Below are positions 1 to 4,946 of a stretch of 5,228 nt of DNA, one piece after another (positions within the stretch are counted from its first letter, which is position 1; every line of letters begins with the position of its first letter). The translations under genes were made by a program, and so were the position numbers. The notes below the pieces were generated by a model. It saw nothing but the letters and a program-made list of their open reading frames with translations. It was not told the DNA's origin and did not search any database. Location of the stretch: NCBI GenBank assembly GCA_903970295.1, contig CAJCHQ010000188.1:1-5228 (forward strand). Direction: 5' to 3'. Origin of the DNA: Bryobacterales bacterium. Lineage in GTDB: Bacteria > Cyanobacteriota > Vampirovibrionia > Obscuribacterales > Obscuribacteraceae.

Positions 1-2
1 CT

Positions 3-1919
3 TCGCCTGACGCAAAGACTGCATATGCACAAGTGAGAGATGCTCTGCCAGCAGTGGTGCAGCAAAAGCTGGATACTACTTTCCCTTCAGCCGATCCGAA
101 GACGGTTGTTTCTCCAACTAAAGATTCAATGTCAATTGTGGTTAGTCAGAAAATCGATGTTACACCGAAATTGGCTGACTCCCTGGCTATAAACACTCAA
201 CCGATATCGGTTGAGTCCCTCAATAAAGTGTCAGCGTCGCAAGCGTCTGATGCTGTCAAGGGTACGAAAATTGCAGAGTTACGCTCTGAGCCTTTGGCGC
301 AAAATATCGTTATCGCTCTCCCTGCCAGTTTTAGCGCCGCTACCAGAATTGGTTCGGACAACTATTTCTCGAAACTCACCCCAGGTTTTGACAAAACTCA
401 ATTGCCGACTGATCGCAACATCGTCGGCTTCTCTGCAACAAAACTTTCTGCTGTTCCTGTCACCACCAATTCAGCGGAGTTCTTCCTTACTAACCGGAAT
501 CTATATGAAGTAGCTGGCAGACAGTCGATCTTTCAGCACACGGCACCGACTGACACATTGATCAATAACGAACGTCCAGCGATTGAAGCGACAATTTCCG
601 TCGCAGCACCACTCACCAACACGGTACCAATTTTCACTCCCGCAGCGAACTTCATTTCTGCAGCAAACTTCACTCCCGCAACAACATTTTCTCCAGCAGT
701 TATTGCCTCAGCTTCCCCAACTGCCCTCGTCGGCAACCTAGCTCTGGAGACGAAACTTCCGGTTTCACCTCTTTCAGGGTTTGTCGCTCCTGTCGAAGCA
801 ACCCGCTCCCCAGTGTCAGTCAGTCCGGAAATTGATGTTCGTCCTATCAAGACTCCAATCGTTTTGCCAACCAATCCAATCGCCCCCATCACTTTCGCTC
901 CAGTCGGACCTGACGGTCAGCGAATCACGATCAGGTTCGAACCAATCGATACGCGGGGTTCGCGCATCGCCGTGATTGTTACAGCCACTGGACAGCGCAT
1001 TCCAATCCTCTCGCCTGTGACCGTCGGAGCTCGCTGTGGTGCTGCACAAACACAAACACAAACACAAACTTCTAGCGGCGACAAGGTCACCTTCTCTACG
1101 CGCAGAATCTTCGGCGCTGGCTCCGATCGATATCTCACCGGCATTGAATTCGCGATTTTCATTGCGGCTACCGGTATCGCCAAAACGCGTAAAGGTGAAA
1201 TCGATGCGGCTGCCGGTAAATTGTGCGGTGGCATCGCTCGCAGACTAGGACAAATACCACAAGCTGCAACCGAGAAAGCCAGTGAAGAAGAGATTACTAA
1301 TGAAGTGACGACTCAGACGAAATCCGAACCGAAGGTTTGCACCCGGCCGGTATGGTTCGTATCTCCCGGCGATACGCTCCAGTCTATCGCGATACAATCG
1401 ACTGGCGATGCTCGTTTCGGTTGGTTGATCGCCGATCTCAATCGCGCCACCATTGATCAAACATCCATTGACGGAAAACGCGTGGTAGAGCTGCGCACGA
1501 TGCAGAAATTGGAGCTTCCTGTCTGGCAAGATCTGGTCGATTTTAAAGCCACCATCCACTTCGAAGGCAACGTAGACAACCTGATCACCATCATTTCTGA
1601 GCGACACATCGACCGTGAAGCAGTTTCTGCGTCTCTCGAAAAAGCGATGGGACTGCGACCAACCGCGAAGCCGGTTGCACAACCGGAGGCCGAACCAAAG
1701 GCAAACCCCATCGCAAAGCCTGTATCCAAACCTACAACCAGTCCCACCACCAAACCTGCATGGTTGCCGCAAGTTTGGTTTGCTCCACGCCCGGCTGTTT
1801 CTGTTGCCGCCGCCATATCTCTCGTATTACCTTTCCAAGCCGTCCTTAATTCCCAGGATCCGGCGACTCTTGAAAGCGCTCCGCTCAATATCGGCACCGT
1901 CGAGGCGAAACACGACTGA
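3..1919 (+). CDS. Large LysM-domain protein, 5' end outside window
   Basis: The frame is open from the first full codon at base 3 to the TGA at 1917-1919. The GTG at 33 has no ribosome binding site and follows ten open codons, so the true start lies upstream. Numbering from base 33: residues 1-335 are Ser/Thr/Pro/Ala-rich and low complexity, including a four-unit six-residue repeat (200-223) and three G(Q/S)RI beta-strand-like motifs (295-323). A (QT)4 stretch (339-346) separates this from a second region with a hydrophobic patch (368-383). A LysM domain spans about 441-498: W-F-V-S-PGDTLQSIA, then W-L-I-A-D-LN, ending LELPVW. Next come a Pro/Lys/Ala linker (545-576) and a hydrophobic stretch (588-605), too short and interrupted to be a sure membrane anchor. 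LysM modules usually bind N-acetylglucosamine polymers such as peptidoglycan, so a cell-envelope role is likely. No catalytic domain is visible, and any export signal would be in the missing N-terminus. Codirectional with the response regulator 46 bases downstream. Confidence 0.85.
   Translation, partial: SPDAKTAYAQVRDALPAVVQQKLDTTFPSADPKTVVSPTKDSMSIVVSQKIDVTPKLADSLAINTQPISVESLNKVSASQASDAVKGTKIAELRSEPLAQNIVIALPASFSAATRIGSDNYFSKLTPGFDKTQLPTDRNIVGFSATKLSAVPVTTNSAEFFLTNRNLYEVAGRQSIFQHTAPTDTLINNERPAIEATISVAAPLTNTVPIFTPAANFISAANFTPATTFSPAVIASASPTALVGNLALETKLPVSPLSGFVAPVEATRSPVSVSPEIDVRPIKTPIVLPTNPIAPITFAPVGPDGQRITIRFEPIDTRGSRIAVIVTATGQRIPILSPVTVGARCGAAQTQTQTQTSSGDKVTFSTRRIFGAGSDRYLTGIEFAIFIAATGIAKTRKGEIDAAAGKLCGGIARRLGQIPQAATEKASEEEITNEVTTQTKSEPKVCTRPVWFVSPGDTLQSIAIQSTGDARFGWLIADLNRATIDQTSIDGKRVVELRTMQKLELPVWQDLVDFKATIHFEGNVDNLITIISERHIDREAVSASLEKAMGLRPTAKPVAQPEAEPKANPIAKPVSKPTTSPTTKPAWLPQVWFAPRPAVSVAAAISLVLPFQAVLNSQDPATLESAPLNIGTVEAKHD
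195..216. repeat. Perfect 22-bp palindrome inside the LysM gene
   Basis: The left arm ACTCAACCGAT (195-205) is followed immediately by its exact reverse complement ATCGGTTGAGT (206-216), centred on GATATC with no spacer. The flanking bases (C at 194, C at 217) do not pair, so symmetry stops exactly here. It encodes residues around T-Q-P-I-S-V-E-S of a low-complexity region. In RNA it could fold back only by opening a few central pairs as a loop; in DNA it could extrude or bind a dimeric protein. Function unknown. Confidence 0.9.
630..701 (+). repeat. Four degenerate 18-bp tandem repeats in the LysM gene
   Basis: Four consecutive 18-base units encode IFTPAA, NFISAA, NFTPAT and TFSPAV. Each follows the pattern x-F-[T/I/S]-[P/S]-A-x. 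Sequences of the second and third units are also similar at the DNA level (both have AACTTCA at their starts), suggesting duplication of a short segment. The repeat lies in the Ser/Thr/Pro/Ala-rich N-terminal part and probably forms an extended spacer. Confidence 0.75.
1045..1068 (+). repeat. (CACAAA)x4 hexamer microsatellite, in frame
   Basis: Four perfect copies of the hexamer CACAAA run from 1045 to 1068 and encode alternating Gln and Thr (QTQTQTQT) followed by SSGD. Because the unit is six bases, slippage would add or remove whole QT pairs without breaking the frame. It sits at a boundary between two regions of the LysM protein, as expected for a flexible linker. Confidence 0.9.
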
Positions 1920-1926
1920 GCCTGCA

Positions 1927-1950
1927 GAGATGGCGGAATCTATCTCCATC
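1927..1950 (+). other. Two mutually exclusive small hairpins before the response regulator
   Basis: In the 46-base gap after the LysM gene, GAGAT (1927-1931) can pair with ATCTC (1942-1946), or GATGG (1929-1933) can pair with CCATC (1946-1950). The two stems share bases and cannot form together. Each is only 5 bp, so this may be chance. No T-run follows, so it is not a terminator, which fits read-through from the LysM gene into the regulator. Confidence 0.25.
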
Positions 1951-1965
1951 ACGTAGAATTAGTCG

Positions 1966-2733
1966 ATGCATAAGATTTTAGTAGTCGACGACGTACCTGC
2001 TCTCCGGCAGCATATTATCGACATCCTCAAACAGGTCAGCAAAGACCTCGACATCACCGAAGCCAATTCAGGCGCCGAAGCTGTTTCGCTAACCGCTCAC
2101 GAAAACAACTTCGACTTGATTGTCATGGATATAGTCATGCCGGAAATGAACGGCATCCATGCGGCCCAGGAAATTTGGAGCAAGAGACCACAAACACGCA
2201 TTCTTTTCTGGTCGCAATTTCATAAAGAATCATTCGTGCGGGAACTGGGCAAGATTATTCCCGACGAAGCGATTCACGGTTACGCCCTCAAAACTGAGCC
2301 GGACGAGAAACTTGTCGAAGCGATTGATTCGATTCTCTTGCACGACATTCCATATATCGATCCGATCGTTCGCGGCATCGAAGAATACGTGCAAAAAGGC
2401 GAAGTCGCCCTGACGCCCGCGGAATACGAAACCTTGCTCGATATGATTCTGGGATTGACCGATAAAGGTATCGCTCTCCACCACTATGTCAGTGTGCGTG
2501 GTGTGCAGAACCGAATATCCAGTGTTTCGCAAAAGCTCGTCAAAGGTGCAGATAGTTACTTGAAAGAGACTGCCGGCGTGGAGCTCTACAACACGCGCAT
2601 GCGCATCGTCTTCGAAGCCCTTAAATGCGGCGTCGTCGATATCAGCGAGTTGGACCGCCTGGATGCGAATCTTGATGACTGGCTGGCTCAGCGCTTCAAA
2701 TTTGATAAGAGCACTTTTGGCCAGAAGCCCTGA
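1966..2733 (+). CDS. NarL/FixJ-type response regulator
   Basis: A 255-residue DNA-binding response regulator. The receiver domain (about 1-130) has the acidic pair D8/D9, phospho-acceptor D55 in LIVMDIVMPEMNG, switch Ser S83, aromatic Y106 and conserved Lys K109 in GYALK. The C-terminal part fits a LuxR/GerE helix-turn-helix: LTPAEYETLLDMILGLTDK (149-167), then IALHHYVSVRGVQNRISSVSQKL (169-191, I169 to L191), matching the family pattern LT..E...L..ia.GLs.keIA..l.iS..TV..h...i..KL. It is longer than the usual 210-220 residues: about 14 extra residues (192-207) separate the recognition-helix block from the final helix YNTRMRIVFEAL, and a charged tail (225-255) follows. Phosphorylation at D55 would be expected to control promoter binding. 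The ATG at 1966 starts right at the receiver's first strand, but no clear Shine-Dalgarno precedes it, so translation may depend on coupling to the upstream gene. The converging kinase at 3562-4656 is of the matching partner class. Confidence 0.93.
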   Translation: MHKILVVDDVPALRQHIIDILKQVSKDLDITEANSGAEAVSLTAHENNFDLIVMDIVMPEMNGIHAAQEIWSKRPQTRILFWSQFHKESFVRELGKIIPDEAIHGYALKTEPDEKLVEAIDSILLHDIPYIDPIVRGIEEYVQKGEVALTPAEYETLLDMILGLTDKGIALHHYVSVRGVQNRISSVSQKLVKGADSYLKETAGVELYNTRMRIVFEALKCGVVDISELDRLDANLDDWLAQRFKFDKSTFGQKP

Positions 2734-2755
2734 TTTTCGATTTATTGGGCTGGTT

Positions 2756-2786
2756 TGCAAAGGCTTGCGGACTTGCACATTTTTTT
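2756..2786 (+). terminator. Weak candidate terminator after the response regulator
   Basis: TGCAA (2756-2760) can pair with TTGCA (2773-2777) around a 12-base loop, and a run of seven T (2780-2786) follows two bases later. The T-run is good but the stem is short and AT-rich, well below a typical intrinsic terminator. A further 5-bp stem, AGCCC (2726-2730) with GGGCT (2747-2751), lies just upstream. Termination here may be partial. Confidence 0.3.
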
Positions 2787-2802
2787 CCAATCTAACCGCC
2801 GC

Positions 2803-2808
2803 TATTCT
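2803..2808 (+). promoter_or_regulatory. Possible -10 box for the 2903 gene
   Basis: TATTCT resembles TATAAT at four of six positions and lies about 95 bases before the start codon. No good -35 element sits 16-18 bases upstream: that stretch is the T-run, and the nearest TTG-like element, TTGCAC at 2773-2778, is 24 bases away. It is offered only as the best-looking site in this gap. Confidence 0.18.
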
Positions 2809-2845
2809 AATTACATCGAAAGCGCAACGCCCCGAACGAAAGTGA

Positions 2846-2862
2846 TGAACCGCAGTGGTTCA
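2846..2862 (+). other. Leader hairpin upstream of the His-rich protein gene
   Basis: TGAACC (2846-2851) pairs exactly with GGTTCA (2857-2862) around the 5-base loop GCAGT. A G2844-C2863 pair can be added with A2845 bulged out. It ends 26 bases before the Shine-Dalgarno, so it would not mask the ribosome site directly. The hexamer ACCGCA occurs on both sides (2849-2854 and 2862-2867). Confidence 0.4.
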
Positions 2863-2888
2863 CCGCAAACCTGGTGTTGCTGTAATTT

Positions 2889-2894
2889 AGGAGA
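2889..2894 (+). promoter_or_regulatory. Strong Shine-Dalgarno fixing the start at 2903
   Basis: AGGAGA lies 8 bases before the ATG at 2903, close to ideal spacing. The longer string GGAGAAAAC (2890-2898) recurs at 4935-4943 before the right-hand gene. Confidence 0.85.
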
Positions 2895-2902
2895 AAACAA
2901 TC

Positions 2903-3535
2903 ATGCCTATTCAAAATGCACTGGAAATCGCTGAAAAATTACCCCCCATCTCGGGTGCTGACCTGCTTCTTCGTGAGGTTGCTAATCTCCGCAAACCTGA
3001 TGTTCAGACCTTGGCACCAATTGCCACCGAAATGGTGAAGCAAAACATCGACCTGATTGCTAACGTCGTTTCCAAATTGCCCGACCAGATGTTTCCTCTC
3101 GATGAAACGAAGATGCCCTTGCTGAAGCTTGCTGGTATCAAGTCGATCGAAAAGCACGGCGGCACTTATACTGTAGAAACCGACAAGCCGACTAGCTGGC
3201 CGCTGAATAAGCCACCCCTGAAATCAATTGATTTCGACAAGAAATTCTCTTTTCAGATCGGCACTGATCCTAAAACAGGCACGGCAACCATTGACCACAT
3301 TACCGGCATAAACGCCCATGCCAGAGTTATGGGCTACGATGTGAACGTGCCAGTGCATTCAATCGATCACGCCAAACAAGGCGAAGCTAAATTTCATGTC
3401 GATGCAGGCATGCCCCTGGGACTTCCCGGTACCATCAAAGCTGACGTCAGCATCGACAACCAGAACCACGTCAACGTCGATCATCCCGCGATCAAGATCG
3501 GTGACAACACATTCAATATCCCAGCCCATTTTTAA
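2903..3535 (+). CDS. Uncharacterised 210-residue His-rich protein
   Basis: I do not recognise this family. The start is well supported by the Shine-Dalgarno at 2889-2894. There is no signal peptide, membrane segment or Cys, which suggests a cytoplasmic protein. Residues 1-62 look helical and mildly amphipathic, followed by a short Pro/Met stretch (PLDETKMPLLKLAG, 65-78). From about residue 80 to the end the pattern is alternating hydrophobic/polar short strands with turns (GTYTVET, FSFQIGTD, GTATIDHITG, EAKFHVDAG, GTIKADVSID, NHVNVDHPAIKIGDNTFNIP), suggesting one beta-rich domain. Nine His occur (85, 132, 139, 152, 156, 165, 189, 194, 209), eight of them after residue 130, several next to Asp (DH at 131-132, 155-156 and 193-194), so metal binding is possible but unproven. 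It follows the response regulator by 169 bases and converges with the kinase gene, so it may be a target or partner of that system. Confidence 0.85.
   Translation: MPIQNALEIAEKLPPISGADLLLREVANLRKPDVQTLAPIATEMVKQNIDLIANVVSKLPDQMFPLDETKMPLLKLAGIKSIEKHGGTYTVETDKPTSWPLNKPPLKSIDFDKKFSFQIGTDPKTGTATIDHITGINAHARVMGYDVNVPVHSIDHAKQGEAKFHVDAGMPLGLPGTIKADVSIDNQNHVNVDHPAIKIGDNTFNIPAHF
3220..3235. repeat. Perfect 16-bp palindrome inside the His-rich protein gene
   Basis: GAAATCAA (3220-3227) is followed directly by its reverse complement TTGATTTC (3228-3235). Flanking bases T3219 and G3236 do not pair. It encodes the L-K-S-I-D-F stretch around residues 106-111. Like the palindrome at 195-216 it has no spacer and lies inside a coding region, but the two share no obvious sequence beyond a central AT-rich core. 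Confidence 0.85.
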
Positions 3536-3561
3536 GAGAGGCGGAATGCGATGCCCCGAGG

Positions 3562-4656
3562 TCAGTGCACCGGCATGTTAATTTGTACCACAGTGCCGGT
3601 GCCCTTGTCCGGAGCAGACCAGTTAACAGTCGCGCCGATGATCGCTGCTCGCATGCGCATGTACTTGAGTCCACGTGATGTGTCGCTAATCTCTTTGCTC
3701 ATGCCTTTCCCGTCGTCGCTCACTTTAACTGCTAGAGCATCGTCCTTGCTGGTCAAAGATATGATCACTATCTTCGCTTCAGCATGTTTGTAAGCATTGG
3801 TCAGTGACTCTTGAACAAGCCTATAAATCAGCTGCTGTTCTACCGCATTCAATCGTTTGATCAGCCCGGCGTCCGCTTCGTTCTCGACCTTTACTTTGAA
3901 GCCACCACGCCGCGTGAACGTATCAGCGCAATCTTCGAGTGCTGCCGCCAATCCGAAACATTCGAGCATGACCGGGTTTAGTTCATCCATCAGATTTCGC
4001 ATGTCGGACATCGTTTCATTCAATAATTCCGTGATCTTCCTGGCTTTGCTATCATCGGGAGACTTTTTGTATTCGTTGAATTCGCTTAACGCCAGCTTTA
4101 TGTCATTGAGTACCCGATCGTGCAAATCAGCAGCGAATATACGTCTATCTGTCTCGTCGGTTTTGACCAACAAGATCTCTGATTGTTCCAACTGTTGATT
4201 GCGCACTTTCAATTCGTAGGTTAGCTGTTGTGCTTGCACAGCCTGCTTCTGATAGTTGCGTGTGTACGAGCCCACAAAAAAGCTCAATAATGCACTCAGC
4301 CATAACTGCACCGCGTGCGCGGTATCTAATGGTGCGAGCGCCATCAAAATCACAGACGCAGCCAGCAACTGCAATCCGATAATCAACTTCGCGGAATTCG
4401 CCTTATAACCAATAGCTGCACCGGCGGTACCAAAAATCAGATCACAGATGACTTGTGAAACTACTGCTGTCTGCCCAGACAATTGCGTCTGTTTGTAGTG
4501 CTTATTCAACATGTCGCTGACGGCTTGGAGAAGCTCTCGTTCAACGCTTTCGTCTACCTTAACAAACGCCGGGTGACTATCCAGAAAAACAGCAACAGCT
4601 ACCGACGCAACTGTGCCGAAAATCAACAGCAATGTTCGTGACTGGAGCTTAGCCAT
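3562..4656 (-). CDS. NarL-type membrane sensor histidine kinase
   Basis: A complete 364-residue kinase. The N-terminus has a membrane segment at 7-25, a loop of about 38 residues (26-63) probably outside the membrane, then hydrophobic stretches near 64-84, 88-110 and 114-131. No known sensor domain is visible. A coiled-coil-like linker (134-170) rich in Gln leads to the HisKA_3-type dimerisation domain: DRRIFAADLHD with phospho-acceptor H179, then the second helix ending ELNPVMLECFGLAAALED (225-242). The ATPase domain has the N box ESLTNAYKHA (283-292, N287), G1 SDDGKGM (313-319), G2 RGLKYM (328-333) and a final GTGT (352-355), so all key residues for autophosphorylation are present. The ATG at 4656 has an in-frame stop shortly upstream, and the nearest Shine-Dalgarno-like GAGGA lies about 15 bases away, farther than usual, so expression may be low. 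It likely phosphorylates the regulator at 1966-2733. It faces away from the gene at 4947. Confidence 0.93.
   Translation of the reverse strand: MAKLQSRTLLLIFGTVASVAVAVFLDSHPAFVKVDESVERELLQAVSDMLNKHYKQTQLSGQTAVVSQVICDLIFGTAGAAIGYKANSAKLIIGLQLLAASVILMALAPLDTAHAVQLWLSALLSFFVGSYTRNYQKQAVQAQQLTYELKVRNQQLEQSEILLVKTDETDRRIFAADLHDRVLNDIKLALSEFNEYKKSPDDSKARKITELLNETMSDMRNLMDELNPVMLECFGLAAALEDCADTFTRRGGFKVKVENEADAGLIKRLNAVEQQLIYRLVQESLTNAYKHAEAKIVIISLTSKDDALAVKVSDDGKGMSKEISDTSRGLKYMRMRAAIIGATVNWSAPDKGTGTVVQINMPVH
3567..3602. repeat. 9-bp inverted repeat at the kinase 3' end
   Basis: GCACCGGCA (3567-3575) and TGCCGGTGC (3594-3602) are exact reverse complements around an 18-base loop. The element lies inside the last codons of the kinase and just past the end of the converging gene. 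No T-run follows on either strand, so it is not a standard terminator. One arm encodes the family-conserved GTG motif and the other the terminal PVH, so the symmetry may be incidental. Confidence 0.4.
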
Positions 4657-4914
4657 GTTATCGGTCGCAGTTCCTCGGTCCCTTCACTAACCGGGTAATT
4701 CCACGCTGGCGTCGTTATTCAACCGTTTCCGCCTGTTGCTGTCATGCCCTCTCCCGATCAACCACTTGCCAGGGTTTCCCGGTGTTTCCCCACTTTCTAC
4801 CACTTAGCTCGAAGAGTTTGCGGAAATGCACAGTGTATTCTCCCCCCTGATTTTCTATTCTTTCAGAGTCACCCCAAGCATCGCCCAGACAGCGCTTTGT
4901 CCGAGGCGGGTTTT

Positions 4915-4931
4915 GTTTCGCACGCTGAAAC
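4915..4931 (+). promoter_or_regulatory. Leader hairpin abutting the Shine-Dalgarno of the 4947 gene
   Basis: GTTTC (4915-4919) pairs with GAAAC (4927-4931) around the loop GCACGCT. An overlapping alternative pairs GGTTT (4909-4913) with AAACC (4928-4932). The stems end one base before the Shine-Dalgarno AGGGAG at 4933, so folding could influence ribosome access without covering the site. Stems are short, so regulation is speculative. Confidence 0.35.
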
Positions 4932-4932
4932 C

Positions 4933-4938
4933 AGGGAG
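4933..4938 (+). promoter_or_regulatory. Shine-Dalgarno fixing the start at 4947
   Basis: AGGGAG lies 8 bases before the ATG at 4947. The string GGAGAAAAC (4935-4943) is identical to that before the gene at 2903. Confidence 0.8.
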
Positions 4939-4946
4939 AAAACTCG

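Larger units (their letters stand above)
4657..4946. other. Divergent intergenic region, 290 bases
   Basis: This gap separates the starts of the kinase (-) and the right-hand gene (+), so it should hold two outward promoters. I could not find a convincing -35/-10 pair for either. It contains no credible small gene and no tRNA-like fold. A near-direct repeat GTTTCCC occurs at about 4784-4790 and 4794-4800 region, within a pyrimidine-rich stretch, and a C-run (CCCCCC near 4841-4848) follows. The right end carries the hairpin at 4915-4931 next to the Shine-Dalgarno. Confidence 0.6.

Noticed and set aside
33..35. GTG at 33 as the true start of the LysM gene
   Set aside because: The frame is open through base 3, no Shine-Dalgarno precedes the GTG, and the protein composition is unchanged across it; the gene begins outside the window.
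385..397. Inverted repeat GTTTTG-A-CAAAAC in the LysM gene
   Set aside because: Six-base arms are within chance expectation and nothing nearby suggests a regulatory site.
1245..1772. 175-residue frame on the - strand
   Set aside because: Antisense to the LysM domain region, which has a clear domain match; Arg/Gly/Cys-rich composition typical of a shadow frame.
2230..2790. 186-residue frame on the - strand
   Set aside because: Antisense to the response regulator, whose receiver and helix-turn-helix motifs are unambiguous.
3440..3451. 12-bp palindrome GCTGACGTCAGC
   Set aside because: About one palindrome of this length is expected by chance in the window, so it is not notable alone.
3551..3793. 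80-residue + strand frame after the His-rich gene
   Set aside because: It has a purine-rich stretch upstream, but it is antisense to the kinase ATPase domain and its product has no coherent features.
4310..4323. Inverted repeat ACCGCG-TG-CGCGGT inside the kinase
   Set aside because: Six-base arms with a short spacer are expected by chance; it lies in the coding region with no supporting context.
4798..4804. TACCACT, a match to the enteric NarL heptamer TACYNMT
   Set aside because: A single 7-base degenerate match is expected by chance, no partner half-site is nearby, and the organism is unlikely to share enteric NarL specificity.
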